Shown here: positions 11,015 through 20,705 of the stretch, piece after piece
How positions within the stretch are numbered: position 1 is the first letter of the stretch
Layout of the letters: each line of letters starts with the position of its first letter
Source of the DNA: Planctomycetaceae bacterium
Lineage (GTDB): Bacteria; Planctomycetota; Planctomycetia; Planctomycetales; Planctomycetaceae
Reading direction: 5' to 3'
Assembly: GCA_029243145.1 (NCBI GenBank)
Contig: JAQWSQ010000212.1
Span: 1 to 64,000, forward strand
Length of the DNA stretch: 64,000 bases
The notes under the pieces: model-generated
Databases searched by the model: none
Told to the model about the DNA's origin: nothing
What the model saw: only the letters and a program-made list of their open reading frames with translations
Translations under genes and position numbers: made by a program

Positions 11015-12358
11015 ATGAATGTATCGAGACGCCAGCTCCTTCAATCGACTGCCTGCGGATTTGGCTATTTGGCATTGAACGCGATCTGTAACGAACAGGC
11101 CATCGCGTCTGGCGATCTTGCAATGCGTGCTCCTGCTCACCCTGCCCGGGCCAAGCGTGTGATCTTCCTCTGCATGAGTGGTGGTCCAGCTCAGTTGGAC
11201 ACCTTCGATTTCAAGCCGCAGACCGGCAAGAAACCCCATCCCGGTTCTGTGACCCCTTTTCGTCAACATGGCGAAAGCGGGCTTTGGATTTCCGATTTGC
11301 TGCCGGAAACTGCCCGTCAGGCAGATCGGCTTTGTGTCCTCAACGGGATGCATGCCGACACGGGCATTCACGCCCAATCATTTTTGCAGCTCCATACGGG
11401 TGATCGCTTGCGGGCCCGACCAAGCTTGGGCTCTTGGATCACATACGGGTTGGGGACTGAAAATCAGAATCTGCCCGGCTTCATCAGTTTGAATACCTCC
11501 AAGACGTCCGTTTACTCGAGCGCATTTCTACCATCGATTCATAACGGTACACCCATCGGAATCAACGGTGAAGAGATGTCGAAAGCGGCGATTCAAAACA
11601 TCGTCAGCGATCATTTGCCGCTCTCAGCCAAACGTCGTCAACTTGATTTTATTCGAGCGATGAATCGCGAGCATCTTGCCAAACACCCCGTAGACAATAA
11701 GCTCGAAAGTGTGATCCAATCCCTCGAACTCGGTTTTCGGATGCAGACTTCAGCACCGGAGTTGTTGGATATTTCTTCTGAAACTCAAGCGACTCTCAAA
11801 CGGTATCGCGTCGGGGAAACCAGCAAGCAAACCGGAACCTGCCGACCTACCGATTTCGGTCGCCAATGTCTGTTGGCTCGCCGATTTGCGGAAGCCGGTG
11901 TGCGGTTTATTGAAGTCAATCACGGTAGTTGGGACCAACACAAGAACCACCGTCGGGATCTGAAAGCGAACTGCGATGCAACCGATGCTCCGATTGCTGC
12001 TTTACTGCAGGATCTGCACCTACGTGGACTCCTCGACGAGACGCTCGTCGTTTGGGGGGGCGAATTTGGTCGACCGGGTTTGACACCCGGTGACAATAAA
12101 AATGAAACCGGCCATAATGCTCAAGGATTTACTTTCTGGATGGCAGGGGGAGGTGTGAAAGCCGGACACGTTCACGGCAAAACGAACCCCACTGGCGCCC
12201 GTGCGGTGGAGGGCAAAATGCACTTCCGCGACCTTCACGCCACAATTCTGCATCTTATGGGATTGCCGGCTAACGATTTGACATTCTGGCACGCTGGTCG
12301 TGATCACCGTATCACTGGCCCCGAAGGCGGGCGGGTTGTTACAGAGATATTTGCTTAA
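11015..12358 (+). CDS. DUF1501 family protein, Tat-exported
   Basis: A 447-residue protein with an N-terminal twin-arginine element (SRRQLLQ, residues 4-10) and a short hydrophobic region, so export in a folded state is likely. Typical DUF1501 blocks are visible: [43 protein letters not shown] and [14 protein letters not shown], with a C-terminal [13 protein letters not shown] region. It is co-oriented with the PSD1 gene 49 bp upstream and presumably works with it. Downstream homology to a decayed PSD1 gene on the other strand begins only 2 bp after the stop codon, which suggests a deletion joint at this point. Confidence 0.92.
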   Translation: MNVSRRQLLQSTACGFGYLALNAICNEQAIASGDLAMRAPAHPARAKRVIFLCMSGGPAQLDTFDFKPQTGKKPHPGSVTPFRQHGESGLWISDLLPETARQADRLCVLNGMHADTGIHAQSFLQLHTGDRLRARPSLGSWITYGLGTENQNLPGFISLNTSKTSVYSSAFLPSIHNGTPIGINGEEMSKAAIQNIVSDHLPLSAKRRQLDFIRAMNREHLAKHPVDNKLESVIQSLELGFRMQTSAPELLDISSETQATLKRYRVGETSKQTGTCRPTDFGRQCLLARRFAEAGVRFIEVNHGSWDQHKNHRRDLKANCDATDAPIAALLQDLHLRGLLDETLVVWGGEFGRPGLTPGDNKNETGHNAQGFTFWMAGGGVKAGHVHGKTNPTGARAVEGKMHFRDLHATILHLMGLPANDLTFWHAGRDHRITGPEGGRVVTEIFA

Positions 12359-12360
12359 TC

Positions 12361-13627
12361 AATGGTCTTCATCTGCTTCCAACGATAGCGCCAGGCAAAA
12401 CGTCGGGGAACGTCGTGCTGAAAACCCTGACTTTCTCCCCAACGCGCGAGATCGAGCCAGAAACGCCCCTCCGTTCTCCGTCATGAGGGGATTCCAGAAC
12501 CCGCTCCACGAGCTTGTGATACGCATCAGGATCTGGATTGTTAATGACTTCTTCGGATTCCGCCAAAGTGGGAGGTAATCCCAGAAGATCGAGCGAAAGC
12601 CTGCGAATCAGAATTCGACGCGAGGCGATTTTTGTTGCCTGCAAATTTTTTTTCTGCATGACGACTTGCAATTAAAGCATCAATCGGATGCGTGTATGGA
12701 TTGTTCGCAGACTGCCCCGGCACATCGGGACTCGCAATTATTTGAAATGCCCAATGATCGGATTCGACTTTCGGTGTGGGAAGTAATTCATCGTCCCAGA
12801 CCAACCCCTGATCGATCCAGGCGCGCAGCTTCGCAATTTGTAAGTCGGAGAGTGGTTCACTTTCGGGTAGCATTCGCCCGACTTCCGCAGACGAGGTCAA
12901 CACTTCCAGCAGAAGACTACGTCGGCTGTCTCCCGGAACAACAACCGGTTCGCCAGTACTGTAGCCGAGATACTCATTTCGCACATCAAGCCGATAGCCG
13001 GAATTTGGGAATTCACCAGAGTGACATTCGAAGCGTCATTTTTCAAGATGGAGTAGATGTCTTTACGAAAAATGATTGGCTCGCTCCACACGACTTTGGG
13101 AAGCAATTTTCCGATTGAGTGGTCGGCTGGCTTACGGATGCCGCTTTTCAAAAACTGGTAAGCATCTCTCCAGGAACGGGAAAGGACCAATCCGCCCACA
13201 CGAATACGATCTTTCGTTTCCGTTTTGACTCCCGTGGCGAAACCAGCCCAACCAATTTGATTAATTCCCTGTTGAATGGTGAGTGTCATTAGAGGTTGAT
13301 TCATTTCTTCCAGAGTCGGATCCACCCATAACTGGAGTTGGCTGTAATTGTTTCGTTAAGTTGACGCCTTAGAGGGTTATTTCGATCTCCCGTCCCCATG
13401 ATCAGCACATCGTGCTGCGGTTGTTCCACAGAACTGTTGGAGGATTCGACAATTTGTGGCGGCAATATCTGAGAGGTCTTCCAGCCTCCCAGCCATCCGG
13501 GTGCTGACTCGTTTCTGGCAGCGTGTGTGAATAAGTTCGAATGGTGAAAACTTTCTGCCGCGATCCTGTCTGCTTTCTCTTCTGCCGTCACTGGAATTGC
13601 TGGGAAGAGTTCTCCCGCAAGACACAA
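12361..13627 (-). pseudogene. Decayed PSD1 gene (LamG-like + PSCyt1 + partial DUF1549)
   Basis: Read on the minus strand with frame changes, this region gives in order a LamG-like N-terminal module (GWLGGWKTSQ, GTGDRNNPLRRQL, then NQIGWAGFATGV), a cytochrome C domain ([12 protein letters not shown], then [34 protein letters not shown]) and the start of DUF1549 ([18 protein letters not shown], then [16 protein letters not shown]). Frames switch near 13310-13340, near 13035, in an A8 run near 12650, and near 12475. Homology stops at about 12361, so the rest of DUF1549 and all of DUF1553 are missing. The several frameshifts and the deletion make sequencing error alone unlikely. Confidence 0.85.
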
Positions 13628-13799
13628 ATTCAGTATCTAGGGAATTATGGCGAACAGGTTGCCGACATCCGCAATTTTCATTTCAAAACCTTCAAGGTGT
13701 TGATGGAGTTTGTGTTATTGCGTTATCCATTTTGGCGAAAACGTCACTCCTGTTTAATAGGATTTCCCGACATTAAAGTCAGCAGTGCTAACAGCTTAG

Positions 13800-14162
13800 T
13801 TTCAGCGAATCGTTGTCAGAACGGTTACCGCAATTTCGAATCGAGTGGATTGTATTCTTAAGCAAGGCTCCACCCCGCAAGAATTTCCGAATGATAACGG
13901 TTCTCCACTGACCAGACTTACGCATCAATATGCCGAACAGGCCGGTATCACGAGTTACGACTTGTTTGTACCAATCAAAAAAGCCCACGCACGCTCCTGC
14001 TTCTTTCACAACGATATGCACTGAAATGCCAAGCGACAGGCTGTGGCCGCGAGCTTCATGGCGCAGCAGATTCTTGAATATCTGCAACACTCTCAAGGCA
14101 ATCCTTCGATTCCCCGCCAAAATGGTCCAATCACGCCGGAGAAACAGTCTCGCTTCAAGTGA
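13800..14162 (+). pseudogene. SGNH-hydrolase-like (AlgX/DHHW type) C-terminal remnant
   Basis: The frame that ends at 14162 encodes a segment with HQYAEQAGITSYDLFVP, then CFFHNDMH, a TGA stop at 14022-14024, and NAKRQAVAASFMAQQILEYL. The block HNDMH-stop-NAK-x-QAVAA matches the C-terminal D-x-H-W-N-x-x-G-H/Q element of SGNH/AlgX-type acetylesterase-like proteins, with TGG (Trp) changed to TGA. The frame is open only back to a TAG at 13797, with no start or N-terminal domain found upstream. Position 13628-13799 holds nothing I recognise. Family assignment rests on this one conserved element and is moderate. Confidence 0.55.
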
Positions 14163-14270
14163 GAAGCTTCTCACAACTCAGACAATCAAGCGACACTTTG
14201 GCGCTTCCCCTCATGAGATAACGACAACAAGGTGCAATGTCTTTCAGACGCTCAGTTCAGGAAATACTTC

Positions 14271-15240
14271 ATGAGAATTCATTCAACCAAAAATATTAAG
14301 GCTGGCAGGTCACTCTGGAAAAAAATACGACGATCTCGCACTTGGGAAGCATTGGCCGTGAATCTGGCTTCAACACTTCCATACGAATCGGGAAAGACTT
14401 TACTCAGTCATCTGTTTTCTTCGGAGATACTTCAGTCGCTTCTGTTTCATGAAACTTTGGAAAGACTACGCACAATTGAAACCTGGGTTGGACGCCCCAT
14501 TGACATGAAGCAGGCTGTCGCTCGAAACATCTTTGCAAACGCATGCTGGAATTGGAGATTATTGGCGATCGGGAATATGAGTTGGGAGCGAGCGACACAA
14601 TCAATTAAGGTCAACGGATTCGATATTTTGGAACAACATCGAGAGCAACAGCCAGGAAAGATTATCATTTATAGTCATTTCGGAGCAGCTCGCGTCACCA
14701 GCAAGCTGCTTAGTCAAAATGGCTTCCCTTTGACGATTGTTGCCAGACGCAACATTACATCAAAGTTTGCCAACTTTGAATGTCCATTGGTGTTAACAGA
14801 GAGTTTGCTACCTATCCAAATCATTCGAGAATCTGCAGAGGCCATCGAAGCAGGGCCGACTACTCTGCATTTCCGCAGATGGCCAGAAAGGCCAATCTGG
14901 AATCGAAATGGAGTTTTTAGGGAAAACAAGAGTCTTTCGTACCGGGTTTGCGCAACTGGCTGTCAAGACGGGAGCTCCCGTCATACCGGTGTTTGCACCG
15001 GTGGATGAACATGGCGTTGTTCATATACAATTTCACGAACCACTTGATGCAGAACTTCCCACTCAACCCAAACGAGAACGAATTGCTTCTCTCGTCCAAC
15101 AATACGTAAAACTACTGGAAAGTTACTGGATCACCGACCCAGGAAACATTCGTATAAGTCAAATGCAAGGCTTCGCAAATAGTTACCGCAATCAGATCAA
15201 TCGACAAGCTGCTCGTGAGATACTTTCACGTGCGGCATGA
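14271..15240 (+). pseudogene. LpxL/HtrB-like acyltransferase broken by one frameshift
   Basis: The first frame from ATG 14271 encodes the N-terminal part of a lysophospholipid/lipid A acyltransferase-like protein with the YSHFGAARVTSKLL block, where the family has its H-F/HxxxxD catalytic region. Near 14849-14858 the homology moves to the +1-shifted frame (GRLLCISADGQKGQ, then MEFLGKTRVFRTGFAQLAVKTGAPVIP) and continues to the stop at 15240. Restoring one G in the GGG run near 14851 would give a continuous protein of about 320 residues, the usual family length. Both halves look otherwise intact, so this could be a recent inactivation or a sequencing error. It lies next to the SGNH-like remnant, which fits a lost envelope acyl-modification locus. 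Confidence 0.75.
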
Positions 15241-15268
15241 CACACCCAGAAGGACTGCTTGACCTTTC

Positions 15269-15303
15269 TGACGAACGCTGCTTGATAGAAACAGCGTTCA
15301 TCA
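15269..15303. terminator. Hairpin between convergent genes, likely bidirectional terminator
   Basis: An 8-bp perfect stem (GAACGCTG at 15273-15280 with CAGCGTTC at 15292-15299) is extended by TGA/TCA outside one mismatch, with an 11-nt loop. It sits between the stop of the acyltransferase pseudogene (15240) and the stop of the minus-strand gene at 15332. A short TTTT tract follows on the plus strand. Confidence 0.55.
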
Positions 15304-15331
15304 GTGGTTTTCAATCATCAACGGTATTCAA

Positions 15332-18300
15332 TCAACGATCATGTTTGAAAGCGGCATCACCTTCTTTTCCAAGTGCCAGCACGTACGCCAGCAGGTCGAG
15401 AATTTGCTCTTTATCTAACGAATTGAGCAGTCCAACAGGCATGATCGAAACAGGAGAAGACCGTCGAGCTTCGATAGCACTCTTATCCACCTTCTTCTCT
15501 TTGATTTCTGGTGGTCCGGTGAGAATCGTCAACTCGGTCTTATTCTCAGAGACGATATTCCCGTTGAGAGTTGTACCATCTTCCAACACAAGCAGTACCG
15601 TTCGATACTTATCCTCGATCTTCCGTGACGGATCCAAAATCTCTGACAAGACCGCTTTGGGATCGCTCTTGTGCTTCTTCTTCACAACCTCGTCGAGGTT
15701 CGGCCCAATGGTGAGATTGCGGCCTAGCGTGATGCTATTCTCGTCAAGTTTATGACATTGTGCACAGGCGAGCTTCTTGAAGAGTTGCTGTCCTCGAACA
15801 AAATTTCGCTGATGTCCGACATGCTCTAACTCTTTTTCCAGGTCGGCGATTTTCCATTCCGTATTTTGGATGGCTTGTTGAGGATTTTTAATGAGAAACT
15901 CTTTGAGATTATCGGTCACATACAGAGTTCCACGCATCAGCAAATGATGCCCCGGGAATGAGCAGATATAAGGGTAAGCACCTTCCTTGCTCGGAGCGGT
16001 GAACTCAATCGTTTCTTCTTGCCCATGATCGACCAACTTGCTGGCCCAAAGGATTTCTTTGCTTTCGGGCACGAAGCCAACTGAAAATCCACTGGCTCCC
16101 AATCCGATGGCCTGTAACCCGACTTCGTCGGCCTTCCCCGGATTGACCAGCATGATGTTGTGAGGCATGTAGTCCGGGTTGGCAAACGTCAGTTTGATTT
16201 TTTTGCCAGGCTTCACCGTGAGTTCGGTAATATCGTAACGCATTCGTTCACGTACCGTCCCGATACGAACGGTTGTCAATTCGGGCGTGTCGCTGAGGAT
16301 CCCCGATTTTTGGGTTGCAGCTTCCTCGGCTTCGGCAATGACACCACCACGCATGGTACTTTCGACATTGAACCACAAATGCTTCACAGTGTTCGCGGCA
16401 ATTCGAGCATGAGGCTCGGGGGACATCAACAACTGCCCAAGAAGATCCAGGTTTCTGTCATCGTGTTGTTGATGTAGCCAGAGAGCTTCCAGCAAATGGT
16501 GTGCATCTTTTTTGTTGCTCGGATCAAACTGTTTGATCCATTCTTTGGTCGCGGCGATCACTGCACCCGAATCACGCTCACTCAACTCAATCCGTGTGCG
16601 GTGCCGAATACCGTCAATAGGTGATTTCAGATTTTCAAGAAGTGTGTTGATCGGTTCACCATCAATGGTAACCGGTTCTTGCAAAGGACGACCGACGGCT
16701 GTCATTCGGTAAATGCGTCCGTGAGCATGGTCGCGATTTGGGTCGCGTACATTATGTTGCATGTGGCCAATGATGACGTTGTGCCAGTCGCAAAAATACA
16801 AAGAACCGTCTGGTGCGAAAATCGCATCAGCGGGGCGAAAGTTCTTATCTCCACTCATCATCAGACCACGGGATTTCTCGGTGGTTGTGCTGCCATCTGC
16901 ATTAACAGTTGAGACGATGAGTTCATCACCGGCTGGTTCGCCCCATACCGTTCCTTTTTCACCATCACGAACGAGATCGTAGTGCTTGATTCCCAAGAAG
17001 CCGATGACGTTGCAGATCAGAAAATCACCCTGCATCGACTCCGGAAAATGAGAACTGCTGACAACCTCACTGGCCGTCACAGGCCGAACTTCCTTCTTCA
17101 ACAATTCGTGCATCTTGAAGCCCTTGGCCTCTGGACGAACTTGATAAGCTCGACCACCAGTGCCATCCGTTGCATACTGGTAACCCCAGTAGTCAAAGGA
17201 GATGCCATGCGGATTCGGTGAGTTGTCTGCATGACGCGAAATGGTGAATCGTCGTGGATCGAATCGGTACATGGCCGACGCACCAGTTTGCAGTGATGGT
17301 CCCCATGGATGTTCGTGGTTGTGCACCATGAATACACCGCTTTGCCAGTAAATCGCACCATCAGGTCCATAAACAAAATTGTTCGCACCGTGATGAGTGT
17401 CGGAGGAATCAAGTCCCTGGAGTAGTGTGATGCGAACATCGGCAACATCGTCACCGTCGGTATCTTTCAGGAACAGGATTTCTGGTGCTCGATTCACGAT
17501 GACACCACCATTCCAAAACTCGAAGCCGAGTGGGTTTTGGACGCGAGCAAACTCGGTGACACGATCTGCTTTGCCATCATTGTTGTCGTCGTGCAAAATG
17601 ATCAATGCATCAGTCATCTCTTTCAGGGGTTCCCATTTGGGATAGGTGGGCCAAACAGCAGCCCAAAGTCGGCCTTTGGTATCGAATTGCATCTGCACCG
17701 GATTGACCAATTCCGGGAATTGTTCGTCATCTGCAAACAGGCTAACTTCAAAGCCTTTCGCGACGGCCATGTGCTTAATGCCTTCTTCGCCACCAATGTA
17801 TTTCAGGCGGCCTTCTTTCATGGCACTGGAACTTTTACTCCCACCCCCGACGTTCGAGATGACCTCGATTGGCTTGGGAACATTACTGTCATCGACTTTG
17901 GCATCTTCACCTTTGGCGACGGACCAGACTCGCACATCGCGATTTTTGGTCATCACATCCAGCATCGTCTGCTCGTGCTGCAAGACAACCGCATTCGTCT
18001 GATCGTTGGTAAATTTCAATGTTGAACGTCCACCCCAGACATCGTTTCCATCGCGAGCACGATAGCGATTGTTCCAGTGATAATTTTTATCGAGAACCAC
18101 CGACCGAAGTGGTTCCAGTGATGGCGAAGCGGTCACTTTCTGACCAAAGAGCGATGAGGCAATCACTCCCGCCAGCAACCGGTTACCTTCCTCAGTCAAA
18201 TGTACGCCGTTGACCGTTAAGGGAGTGCTTGACTCCTTAAACATCTGCAGGGACGGATGGAACAAATCTACATATCCGACACCTGCTTCGCGTGCGGCGG

Positions 18301-20386
18301 CTTCAGTCGCCTTGGCATAGGCGGCAAGTTGAATGTTGTGCTTCTTGCCATCGGGGACGTTTTTATTGCCGGTGTCTTCATGGGCAATCGGACTGAACAG
18401 AATAATGCGAGGAAACGACTTCCCATTGGATTTAGAGCCACGAGTTCTTTTGACGAAGTCGACGAGCTTTCTTTGGTATTCGCCCGCCTTCTTTACACCC
18501 TCAAATGACTCGTTGTAACCGAAGAATGCAAACACAACATCTGCCTGCACATACTGCAGGTATTCGGTCATTGATGCCGCACCTGCACTGCGAGGAAACG
18601 AGTCAGGGCGATCACCGCTGGCACTCATGTTGCGGAAACGAACTTTCTTACCTTGCAATTCATTCTGCAAGAGAGTCTCTAACCAACCATCATGTTGCAT
18701 CCGATCCGGCAATCCGTTACCCAGGATGGCAACAACATCACCTTCCTGAAATTCAAACGGCAGCGGATCGCGATAGTCGGCAGGGACGTCCACTAATAAG
18801 GGAATAGTGGAAGCCGAGTTTGTGGACGAGTTCGCCACGTAAGGCTTACCTGGTTTTCCGTTGTAGCTGAGATAAGTTGTTTTTCCTGATTTTTTGACAT
18901 CAACCTGCATGATCTCTGGTGCGGCGACATTCGAAACGCGAAATACTGGTCTACGCTCTGCATCTAACAGTGTAAGCGTGAAACTTTGGAGACGACTTTC
19001 AAATCCTTTACGATTCCAAATTCCGATCTGCTCAACATCGACGGCCTTTCCGAGATCGACTTCCCACCAAGGGTTTGTGGTTCCCGAGTTTGCGGTGTGT
19101 GTCTGGCCGCCTTTGTTCCAGTCAGAGTCTTTGTTTCCATCCAAGGCTCTTGCCGGCACCCCTCCAGCGTTTGTGCTTGATTGAGTAGCCTTACCACCCT
19201 TTGCGACGTTTTTTCCTCCGCTGATCACTTCGACTTCTGCCAGCGTCAAAATTCGTTTGTTGCCGGGAAGTTCGATACGAACAAAGCGTGCTGGCTTACC
19301 CGTCGCTAGCGCCGCAGCGGATGGTTCCTTTGTCTTGGAATCATTGGCCTTCTTTTTTGTGTCTGTCTTCTTTGTGTTGTTGTTGGCAGGGATGGGACTT
19401 TCGTATCCCGCATACATTTCGGGTTTGATACCCCGAGCGTTTGTGCCATTTCCAAAAGTATTGGGTTTGAACGGTCCCAGGAATGCGATGTTGGCATTCG
19501 CCTTAATCGAATCTTCCATGCCCAGCGCCCAGAAGCAGCCATTCACCATCATTCGTCGGTAACCATCATTCAACAAATCTTCGGGAGTCCCATAAAGGGA
19601 GGTAAAGACTCGTCCTTGTGCTCCTGACTTGGAGGTATAGCTTCGAGTCCATTCCGAAGGCATCGGTGGTTTTGTTTCATCGGCGGGGGAAGCCGGAGTC
19701 ATACCATTCAGAGGCTGAGCCATCGTCAACGTTTCACCATCGATAGGCTTACCCACATAACCGCCCGCCTGTACCCAGATGTCTTTCACACCTCGTAAGA
19801 TCGGGTGATTTCCCTTGCCCTCGACGACCGTGATGCGTGTACTCTGTGCGTGATTTCGACCGTAGTGGCCGACCCAAGTTTGTCCCAAGACCTGATGTCC
19901 AAAGCCGAGTTGATAATCTTTGTTTTTGCTGTCGTAGGAATACTTTGAAAACGGGTCGGCAGCGTCCATCTTGAAGCCGTGCGTTGCAGTCCGCATTCCC
20001 ACCACGGGACCACCTCGATTGAGATAGTCGTCGAAGTGCTTCATTTGTTCGGGAGGGAAGTTTTGAAATCGTAGGAACACGACCGCAAGGTCGGCTGTGT
20101 CCAATGCTTCAATGCCGGGCATGTTGGAGTTCCCGGCAACAATCTCTCCCGTCTCTTCGTCGATATTGAATAAAACCGTGCATTTGAAGCCATGATGCTT
20201 TGCCAAGATGCGTGCCATCGCCGGTAGTGACTCTTCGGAACGATATTCATGGTCTCCCGCGAGAAAGACAATGTGCTTGCCTTTGCCGACTCCTTCGATC
20301 CCTTCATAGACGAGCGGAGCTGCGTCAGCAAAACTTGTGACGAAGAGTGATAAACAAACGGAGACGGCACAGAAAAAAGAGTTCAT
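15332..20386 (-). CDS. Multidomain ThuA / discoidin / SGNH-like / dehydrogenase / cupredoxin / cytochrome c protein
   Basis: A 1684-residue exported protein; the ATG at 20386 gives a clean signal peptide (MNSFFCAVSVCLSLFV...FADA). Domains in order: ThuA-like (about 25-320); F5/8 type C discoidin-like (about 365-500, WWEVDLGKAVDVEQIGIWN); SGNH-like (about 550-770); PVC-type membrane-bound dehydrogenase propeller (about 880-1250, LIILHDDNNDGKADRVTEF); a helical segment; an azurin-like cupredoxin (about 1390-1520) with the type 1 copper ligand pattern His in MPHNIML and Cys/His/Met in YICSFPGHHLLM; and a C-terminal cytochrome c (CAQCH) with the family's DGTTLNGNIVSEN module. Cupredoxin and heme on one chain suggest periplasmic electron transfer from sugar oxidation, by inference. 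The SGNH-like domain reads LGNGL where Gly-Asp-Ser is usual and NGVH where DxxH is usual, so hydrolase activity is doubtful. Confidence 0.9.
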   Translation of the reverse strand: MNSFFCAVSVCLSLFVTSFADAAPLVYEGIEGVGKGKHIVFLAGDHEYRSEESLPAMARILAKHHGFKCTVLFNIDEETGEIVAGNSNMPGIEALDTADLAVVFLRFQNFPPEQMKHFDDYLNRGGPVVGMRTATHGFKMDAADPFSKYSYDSKNKDYQLGFGHQVLGQTWVGHYGRNHAQSTRITVVEGKGNHPILRGVKDIWVQAGGYVGKPIDGETLTMAQPLNGMTPASPADETKPPMPSEWTRSYTSKSGAQGRVFTSLYGTPEDLLNDGYRRMMVNGCFWALGMEDSIKANANIAFLGPFKPNTFGNGTNARGIKPEMYAGYESPIPANNNTKKTDTKKKANDSKTKEPSAAALATGKPARFVRIELPGNKRILTLAEVEVISGGKNVAKGGKATQSSTNAGGVPARALDGNKDSDWNKGGQTHTANSGTTNPWWEVDLGKAVDVEQIGIWNRKGFESRLQSFTLTLLDAERRPVFRVSNVAAPEIMQVDVKKSGKTTYLSYNGKPGKPYVANSSTNSASTIPLLVDVPADYRDPLPFEFQEGDVVAILGNGLPDRMQHDGWLETLLQNELQGKKVRFRNMSASGDRPDSFPRSAGAASMTEYLQYVQADVVFAFFGYNESFEGVKKAGEYQRKLVDFVKRTRGSKSNGKSFPRIILFSPIAHEDTGNKNVPDGKKHNIQLAAYAKATEAAAREAGVGYVDLFHPSLQMFKESSTPLTVNGVHLTEEGNRLLAGVIASSLFGQKVTASPSLEPLRSVVLDKNYHWNNRYRARDGNDVWGGRSTLKFTNDQTNAVVLQHEQTMLDVMTKNRDVRVWSVAKGEDAKVDDSNVPKPIEVISNVGGGSKSSSAMKEGRLKYIGGEEGIKHMAVAKGFEVSLFADDEQFPELVNPVQMQFDTKGRLWAAVWPTYPKWEPLKEMTDALIILHDDNNDGKADRVTEFARVQNPLGFEFWNGGVIVNRAPEILFLKDTDGDDVADVRITLLQGLDSSDTHHGANNFVYGPDGAIYWQSGVFMVHNHEHPWGPSLQTGASAMYRFDPRRFTISRHADNSPNPHGISFDYWGYQYATDGTGGRAYQVRPEAKGFKMHELLKKEVRPVTASEVVSSSHFPESMQGDFLICNVIGFLGIKHYDLVRDGEKGTVWGEPAGDELIVSTVNADGSTTTEKSRGLMMSGDKNFRPADAIFAPDGSLYFCDWHNVIIGHMQHNVRDPNRDHAHGRIYRMTAVGRPLQEPVTIDGEPINTLLENLKSPIDGIRHRTRIELSERDSGAVIAATKEWIKQFDPSNKKDAHHLLEALWLHQQHDDRNLDLLGQLLMSPEPHARIAANTVKHLWFNVESTMRGGVIAEAEEAATQKSGILSDTPELTTVRIGTVRERMRYDITELTVKPGKKIKLTFANPDYMPHNIMLVNPGKADEVGLQAIGLGASGFSVGFVPESKEILWASKLVDHGQEETIEFTAPSKEGAYPYICSFPGHHLLMRGTLYVTDNLKEFLIKNPQQAIQNTEWKIADLEKELEHVGHQRNFVRGQQLFKKLACAQCHKLDENSITLGRNLTIGPNLDEVVKKKHKSDPKAVLSEILDPSRKIEDKYRTVLLVLEDGTTLNGNIVSENKTELTILTGPPEIKEKKVDKSAIEARRSSPVSIMPVGLLNSLDKEQILDLLAYVLALGKEGDAAFKHDR

Positions 20387-20705
20387 AGGTGAGCCTGCAA
20401 CGATGTATAAAATATTTTTCACGATCTACACGCAATCTGCCATAGAGAGCGTCTTGAATTAGGACGCTCCAGTCTAATTGCTCGCATGGGTGGAAGATAG
20501 TGTTTCACTTCCCAATCGATAGAAAAAACGGAAGGTTATGAATGATCGGCTGAAAAGCACATTCGAGACATCTTGAAAACACTGACAGTCAGGCCTTCGC
20601 CCTCTATTCAGCACGAATGAGAGACTTTCTCTCGGGATGAGAAGGGACCGCCTGAAACAACGTTGTAAGCCAGAAATACTCCTCAATTCTGAGAGATTCG
20701 TAAAA
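20387..20705. other. Intergenic leader with hairpin
   Basis: The 319 bp between the two minus-strand genes contain no convincing reading frame. A perfect 7-bp stem (GAGCGTC 20447-20453, GACGCTC 20463-20469, 9-nt loop) lies about 60 bp upstream of the large gene's start. No T-run follows in the minus direction, so it may be part of the leader rather than a terminator. Confidence 0.35.

Noticed and set aside
14232-15240. Two separate overlapping genes for the acyltransferase halves
   Set aside because: The two frames join into one continuous family-length protein with one base restored, so a single frameshifted gene is the simpler reading.
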